A DNA stretch of 64,000 nucleotides from assembly GCF_964340395.1 (NCBI RefSeq), contig NC_135558.1, positions 2,619,501 through 2,683,500 of the forward strand, in the 5' to 3' direction. Below, piece after piece: positions 51,427-64,000 of this stretch. The notes beneath the pieces were generated by a model, which did no database searches, was not told the DNA's origin, and saw nothing but the letters and a program-made list of their open reading frames with translations. Positions within the stretch are counted from its first letter, which is position 1. Every line of letters starts with the position of its first letter. The stretch is from Glandiceps talaboti (Eukaryota; Hemichordata; Enteropneusta; Spengelidae). The position numbers were made by a program, and so were the translations under genes.

Positions 51427-51461
51427 GAACGATTAAATGTTGCACAAGATGATATATGTGC

Positions 51462-51560
51462 TTCAGCTATACATGGGCATAGCTCTGGATGTATATGGAG
51501 AGAGAAGACATGTTGAACCTTGTGGCATATACATCCAGAGCTATACATGGGCATGGGCAT
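51462..51560. repeat. Inverted plus direct repeat
   Basis: 'agctctggatgtatatg' faces 'catatacatccagagct', and 'agctatacatgggcat' occurs directly on both sides. Confidence 0.8.
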
Positions 51561-52447
51561 GTATTTTTGCATCCAACTTATGTGTAACTGTACCCTGCTA
51601 GCTGTTGCTGTCAGAAAAGTGTTCATTCAAGCATTTCTAGGCTAGCAACGAAGTGGTCAGTTGTAACTCAGACTACTATAGTCTGAGGTTGTAACTAAGT
51701 TAAATAGACTTCAAGATGATTATTAACCCAATTTGATTAAAATGTGATGAAAAGAAGGACTTTATTTGCATATAATATTGTTGAATGTTCCTAGCATTTA
51801 CACATCTCCTGTTTTGTATACAGAACAGATTATGTAATCATTCAATATGGACGACAAGAGATGCAAAGAATAAAGACAATTTACCTAAAATACCGTAAAT
51901 AAATGAGCCATTTTCATCATCAGATTTTAAAAGCCCTTGATCCAATCCAGACCCAACATTTACCATAGCTTTTCCAGACAAAATTGTAAAAAATCCTGTA
52001 ACAAAATTTATTGTAGTCTGTGGCTTATATGTAATTCTTTACATGCAAACAACTGTACATTAGTTAGCCCAGAAAGGCAAGAACCAAAATTGCCCGCATA
52101 CTGGAATCAAGGCTAACTGTACAATGTACAAAAATGTACGTAGAATTATCAAAATGAAACATTTTTTTAATCATGTTTGGTTAGAAAACAGAATAACATC
52201 TGTTAACTGAATTTGATATTCATTTTGTTATAGAATGTTCCATATGGGTTCAAATTTGCAATATGTAGTGACAAGTCAACCTCTCTAGAGTCCCACCCCA
52301 TCTTGTGAAATATGGTCATTTCCTACCAAAAGTGCATGTGCCAGAACCCAAGGACATACAAGTACATTGTATATGTATCTGACACACGGTGGTGAAATGT
52401 CCTGATCTGTGTCATATATCTTGCTGTGGAAATTTAACCTTAGGCCT

Positions 52448-52800
52448 AGAAAAAAAATTGTTTGGTTCCGGTTACCTGACCCCACCTAGAATTTCACTGC
52501 CGACCGTAAACATTTTTTTTTACGTATTTGAGAAAAAAAATTTAAATTGTGAAAATTGTGAAGTGTCACCAGAAATAGTGGATGCGGAAGCTGACATCAA
52601 CTAAAAAAGACAATATAAAACTGTTCTTCCAATCTGTAATGGCTGCACATCTGATAGGAAGAAATAAATAACACAGAGACCATTTGGTAAACAATGGAAA
52701 CCTGAACTAGACACTCACACAGAAAAAAATATAATAAAATTAAAAAAGAATCGACCTACCCCACCAGTTCTAAAATTGAGTGTAACCGGAACAACACAAT
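52448..52800 (-). repeat. Interspersed element, minus orientation (pair with 15060-15405)
   Basis: Complement carries the same ordered blocks as 15060-15405, including the 'ctgatgtcagcttccgcatc' and 'gtttaccaaatggtctctgt' type matches. Confidence 0.8.
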
Positions 52801-53159
52801 TTTTTTATTGGGTCTTATGAAAAAAGACAACATGGTAAAAGTTGAAAAGTAGTAGCTTTCAGTGAAATTAAAGTACTTCCTATTAAAATTCTCCCCAGGA
52901 ATACAATATAAATTATGGAAGTATGACTCACTATCCTCCCATGCAAGGGATTATCTTGCAGGATATTGAATATAATATTTTTTTTTTTTAAAAAGAGAAA
53001 AAAAAGGGTCAAGGATATTGAGTACTTTATAAGTGAAAGTAATAATCTTTTATATGTAATATTCTTCTCTGTTGACTCTATTGTTTGTGTGACACTTCTC
53101 AAATACAGTATGCTAAGGTTGTAATATTCTCCCAAAAAGAATAACAGTCTGAATACCAA

Positions 53160-53245
53160 TAGATGTTATTCTCCAATATTTTTGTTCGTTCAACCCAGGA
53201 AATTATGAGTGACCTAAGGGGCCTTTGTCACTACGAGTCACTAGA
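53160..53245. repeat. Interspersed repeat, copy 3 of 3 (truncated)
   Basis: 'ccaatatttttgttcgttca' and 'cctaaggggcctttgtcact' match 32938-33005. Confidence 0.6.
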
Positions 53246-54150
53246 TGAGGGTGGGTGGGTTTGATATTCTGTAGTACCATGAACCCTTTCACCAAATAGA
53301 CTTGCGTATGAACACAGGGGTTAAAGTTTAACAGTGGTCTTGAGAATCACATATATTAAAGTGAATTTTCCTTGTAGACCACCAAATTCAATTAGCATGC
53401 ACTGTGGACTATGTCGACTGCTTTAACATATGGACCATTTTCAATGTATAAGGAACTAAATCAAAAATGCTGTAAATTTATGTGGTGTTGTTGTAGAATG
53501 CATTTCATTCTGGACAATGGAAAGGCTACCCTGTCTACTAGTCTAGGCACTTGATCGGTGACTCCACTAAAGTAATTCATTTCCTTGGAACAGAGTCTCA
53601 GATCCAGAGAGTAGCAAAGGTGTCTATGGATTAGTAGAGTTCAATTCAAAGGACTGATATCGTAGATTAATTTAATCCCCCTAGAATTACTTCTAAAGTA
53701 AAGTCTTATTTACATGTGAGCACCTCGTAATACGGTACTCTGCATTTGTACATGTAGTGTCCTCAAGTGTTTGATTTGAACTTCAAAGTCATATCTAAGT
53801 TCTTGACTCTGTCACAGTGTGTATCTTGCTTAGAAATGAGAAAACGTGAGAAACATTACAACGACATGATAATATGTCATTTGACAGATCTCTCAACAAT
53901 GTATTACCATAATACTTCTTGATAACTTGTCTGTTGACCATGTCTAACCAGTTATTTCAACACTTGTGATGTCAAGGGCTGGTATTGTATGTAGTATGTG
54001 TGTGCATCATGTCTTTCAGTATGTTGGCCAACACTTTCTTTGTGACAAGTGTCGCATAACAAATTACTCCAACACTGATAGTCAACACTACATGTAGCTT
54101 TGTGTGTATAAAGCTATGATCAATATGCATTCCAAAGAATTAGCTTTACA

Positions 54151-54213
54151 ATGTATGTATGTATGTATGTATGTATGTATGTATGTATGTATGTATGTAT
54201 GTATATGTATGTA

Positions 54214-54278
<65 letters not shown>

Positions 54279-54312
54279 ATGTATGTATGTATGTATGTAT
54301 GTGTGTGTGTGT
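54151..54312. repeat. (TATG)n / (TG)n microsatellite
   Basis: TATG repeats, then a pure TG run at about 54218-54262, then TATG again. Confidence 0.97.
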
Positions 54313-54814
54313 ATGTGCGTACATACATACGTACTTACATACAGCATGTGTCTATATAGTGTGAATATCTGTGTGTCTTGTGCAAATTGGCATGTGGCAG
54401 TGTGTGGATGGATGGATAACTTTGTGCATATGCATGACTTGTACACTGTACATTGTTTCTGTGTGTACCAATGTGAGAACGTGTGTCTTTGACTGGGGAA
54501 TACCACTCCTTAAAAACAGCAGCCCTGGCAATCAGTTACATTTCATCCTATTTCACTTTTCAATTAATATCAAGACAACTAGTTTGCAGTGTGATTGATG
54601 TACTTGTTCAGTTGAATGTACAACTTGTAACTATTAGTCCCAGGGACTGTGTTTAAACTCAGAGCTTGGCCTGTATAAACATCTTTCACAACACAAGGTT
54701 TACTTTAAGAAAGTGAAATAAGCCCTATGCTTTCCCAGGCTTCTTGATTTACATTACCATTAAAGTTCTTGTAGATATATTGCATACTATTATATGTATT
54801 ATACAATGTACCGT

Positions 54815-55135
54815 CCTTGGTATTGGGGGGGGGGGGGTACATAGCTGGGTAATGGGTACAGATGGATTCAAATTATAAGCACAAATGCATACAAAAATAA
54901 AAAAAACTTGGGTTTATAGGCCTACATCTTGCCAGAAAATAATAATCATAAGGAATCATAAACCTCAGAAAAATTTGAAAATCAGAAACATCATTGTATG
55001 TTTTTTAAATGTCTGAAAAATGTGTAAACTGGCCACTTTGAAACTATGTTGCCCAAAATATGGGGTCAGAGGTCATACACCGATTAAAAGAGGGGTCAAA
55101 CCTCTTCGTAATGCTTAAAACTCAAGAGAAAAAAA
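54815..55135 (+). repeat. Interspersed element (pair with 24906-25165)
   Basis: 'gctgggtaatgggtacagat', 'ccaaaatatggggtcagagg' and 'gattaaaagaggggtcaa' align with 24940-25142. Confidence 0.75.
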
Positions 55136-55556
55136 TCTACAAAAAAATCTATAAATGTATGGGGGGTGGGAGGTGTTCAAAACTGCACACACACACACAC
55201 ATACATACTTTTGCCACTATATGTACTATATGTGAGTAACCCCCCCTCCCCCTCCCTTGCCACACACTGCAATTACGCAGCATCTCCACTGTATATTCAA
55301 ATTGATTTGTCTAGCAGGAATTCCATTCTTACCACCAACAGTGTTAGTTTATGCTTGTGGAGCATTGATATAAATGTAATGATGTTGCATCCTCACTTCA
55401 CTTACCTTCAAACTGGAGGTTGACTTTATAGTAATGTGAACGAACAAAACAATTACAACCGCATGTCAGTGTGTGATGGATTACTACTGACATGTGCTGT
55501 CCACCCTTTCCCAGCAGCTAGATTTGTAGTAAAATTTGTCCGTTTGTCTATACCTA

Positions 55557-55788
<232 letters not shown>

Positions 55789-56518
55789 ATTGTCAAAAAT
55801 GAACACAACTACACATATACATTTGTAGTACACTGTACCTAGAATAACTGATACCTCAATTGCCAGATTTGATTAACTGTTATTTATTTATTTTGACCAG
55901 ATTTCAACTTTGTGTGACAATGGTGTCATGTCCTAATTCTTCAACTTCTCTCTGAACTGAAAGACCTTCATAATAATGTAATATTATCCCTCAATTTCAG
56001 ACAGACTAATTTCAGACACAGTCTAACACAACATTAGTCTGTGTGTTGTATACTGTAGAATTGTACTGTCCATCTGTTCCTGCCAAGTTTGACTAGATTG
56101 AGTAATAAACTAAATTTCATAAATGTAAACCTTCTTAGGTTTTACCTTTTAGTGTCACTTCTAAACAATATCCACCCATCAGTGTGTCCTCTAAGCCAAT
56201 TTGACACACCACTGATGCACACAATTTCTAGTGACACACCAGAATTTGTGTCCCCCCCCCCCATCTCTTACTATGTGGTGTACAAGAAATCCCAGTTTTT
56301 CTCATTTTGACTCACAACAATATTTGGCTATCATTAGAGGGCACACTGCCACCCATTTTTCTGAGCCCTCTATAAAGACTTGTCTGTGAAGAGCTGAAAT
56401 CGTCCGGGCAGTTTTATATAAACCTGGACTTGTCTTTCTTGAATTCAAATGGAAAGTCTGAGCATCATTCAAAGTCTGAGCATCATTATTGGCTAGTACC
56501 AGTTGGATGTTTGTAAAA

Positions 56519-56697
56519 CCAGTAAAGACCTGTAATGACCCCTAACAACCAGTAATGACCCTTAACAACCAGTAATGACCCCTAACAACCAGTAATGACC
56601 CCTAACAACCAGTAATGACACCTAACAACCAGTAATGACCCCTAACAACCAGTAATGACCCCTAACAACCAGTAATGACCCCTAACAACCAGTAAAT
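56519..56697 (+). repeat. Minisatellite, 20-bp unit, nine copies
   Basis: 'aaccagtaatgacccctaac' repeated almost without change. Confidence 0.96.
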
Positions 56698-56869
56698 AAG
56701 AGTATAGTGAGCAATAACTAGCCAGATATAGCAGAGAACAAACAAGAATGACCCAAACAATGTGACATTTCTATCAAATAAATTATGACTAACACTTACC
56801 ACCGGCTTTTCCCACAAATTGAAATAACTTACTAAATCATGTAATTAATGATTACTTCCTCCTTGACAG

Positions 56870-62587
<5,718 letters not shown>

Positions 62588-63715
62588 GTAAGAATTTAAT
62601 TTTTACAGTATTATAACTATTCCAGGATTTTTTTCTGTAAACTACAGATCTGAATTGATGTGTTGGTTTTAATAGCCACATTAAAGTATGCATGTTGTAC
62701 AGATTTTGCATACATCATATAATTTATGTAATGTATTGAAAATATGAGAAATAGAAGTATGATTTCTGTCTCGTCATCCATCTTGATTTTTTGATGATGG
62801 AAATCATATCACTTAACTCATAATAAATTTGGTATGAAATGAAAATATTACCCAGTAGTACCATATATGACATGTGATCAGTCACCTGACATGTCTGTCG
62901 TTGCTATGGCAGCTATTGACACTGTGTGTAGCCCTAAGGGGGAAAGGGTATCACTCGACATGATTCCATCACTGGTGTGTGCATCTATCCATTTGTTCAT
63001 CATGTCATTTCCAACAATATTCTTTGCAGCTCAGCTATTACATGAGTGTATTTTGTACACTGATTTTTATAACCGTGCAAAGATTAAGGCTGCAGTTACA
63101 TACTGAGTAACTTAAATCAAATCCAGGGATGTCACAATTCTTAAAATCTAGGCTTACAAAAGTGGATAGGCGTACTTTCCCAGGTTATTTCCTTGAAGTA
63201 AATAGTAAAGTTTGGCCCTATGCCAACAGTATACCCTAATTGTATGTCAATGTACCCTAGTCCATCATCGTCGCAAACCACGGCCTGTTTTACGGCAAAG
63301 TTCTTAACAAGTTTGCCACTTTAAAAATGTAGTGTGAGAAATAATAACTCTGGTTTGCGAGAATGCAGTCCATGGATGTAAACCAAGTATAAGACAGGTC
63401 TTTATGATGCATGAATACCAGTATGGCATTATGCTCTTGAGTATTTCACTATTTGCACTAATGTTTGCAGTGTTTTCTGTGGCTGTATTTTTACGACTGA
63501 AACATGTGAAAGTACAGCAGGAAAGACTGCAAGCACAAGGAAATGCTCTGGAAATACCCTGGGAATACCCTGGGAATGCCCTTGCTTGAAGTCTATATTG
63601 CCAAACAGTTTGCATGATGTGTAGATGTCCTGGTCTTCAGTTCATAACATATTCAGACATATTGTGTATAGGGAACATTAACCCACATATCCCAACCTTT
63701 GCATAAGTTTCATCA
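62588..63715. other. RIPOR intron after exon D, no further exon seen
   Basis: Open frames at 62867-63106 and 63404-63589 show no family match and no suitable splice context. One fold-back element lies at 63271-63360. Confidence 0.5.
63271..63360. mobile_element. Small fold-back, TCGCAAACCA family, copy 2
   Basis: Begins TCGCAAACCACGGCCTGTTT and ends TCTGGTTTGCGA; same design as 51341-51426. Confidence 0.8.
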
Positions 63716-64000
63716 GTGCAGGTAATCTGGGTTGGTATACATTATCCAACCATGCATGCATAATATAGGTTAGTATTAAGTATCTAACCATATATAATGT
63801 GGCTTGGCCTAGGTTATCCATATTCAAGGTTGGCATAAATTATCCAACCATGCATAATCTGGGTTGGCATAAATTATCCAACCATGCATACTCTGGGTTG
63901 GCATAAATTATCCAACCATGCATACTCTGGGTTGGCATAAATTATCCAACCATGCATACTCTGGGTTGGCATAAATTATCCAACCATGCATACTCTGGGT
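63715..64000 (+). repeat. Minisatellite, 34-bp unit, runs off the window
   Basis: 'aaattatccaaccatgcata' plus CTCTGGGTTGGCAT; diverged copies at the left end, homogeneous copies from about 63830. Confidence 0.95.

Noticed and set aside
62867-63106. 79-codon plus-strand ORF in the RIPOR intron
   Set aside because: No recognised family, no phase-matched acceptor, average intron composition.
63404-63589. 61-codon ORF with a hydrophobic segment, as a further RIPOR exon
   Set aside because: No similarity to the RIPOR helical region expected after YDLDK, and no matching splice sites.

Overview
The window is animal nuclear DNA, visibly A+T-rich, with short exons separated by long GT-AG introns and packed with satellites and fold-back repeats. 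Frequent ACATGTA-type words, dense minisatellites and many small inverted-repeat elements suit a marine invertebrate bilaterian (lophotrochozoan, ambulacrarian or amphioxus-like); the sequence alone does not fix the phylum.

Four protein genes alternate in strand. (1) A classical Ras GTPase on the minus strand, 2103-12005: seven coding exons give residues 1-166, and only the C-terminal hypervariable/CAAX exon is not found. (2) An ALDH3-family fatty aldehyde dehydrogenase (ALDH3A2-like) on the plus strand, 12657-30218: 14 exons, 498 residues, with a C-terminal membrane anchor and two possible C-termini. (3) Nucleoporin NUP35/Nup53 on the minus strand, 35599-42032: 11 exons, complete, 314 residues. 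(4) The 5' part of a RIPOR/FAM65 Rho-interacting protein on the plus strand, 56899-62587: four exons, running off the right edge. Ras and ALDH3 are head to head over about 650 bp. ALDH3 and NUP35 are tail to tail. NUP35 and the RIPOR side diverge across a CpG-richer stretch near 42-43 kb that also carries a 92-codon membrane-protein-like ORF. The genes have no obvious shared pathway; this looks like ordinary gene neighbourhood, not an operon.

Most of the rest is repeats: minisatellites with units of 17, 20, 34, 37-40, 46-49 and about 114 bp, long microsatellites clustered at 47.7-58.8 kb, and at least ten kinds of fold-back or interspersed element. Among these are a TTAA-flanked piggyBac-like pair, a 255-bp element with a perfect 9-bp target duplication, and families sharing terminal inverted repeats.

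The most unusual pattern is that several tandem arrays start on splice junctions. In ALDH3 (exons 5, 9, 11, 13) and NUP35 (exons 5 and 10), an exon edge together with its splice donor or acceptor is copied into the neighbouring intron, up to about 11 times, making ladders of decoy splice sites. Some decoys would give an in-frame 20-residue insertion or an anchor-less enzyme.
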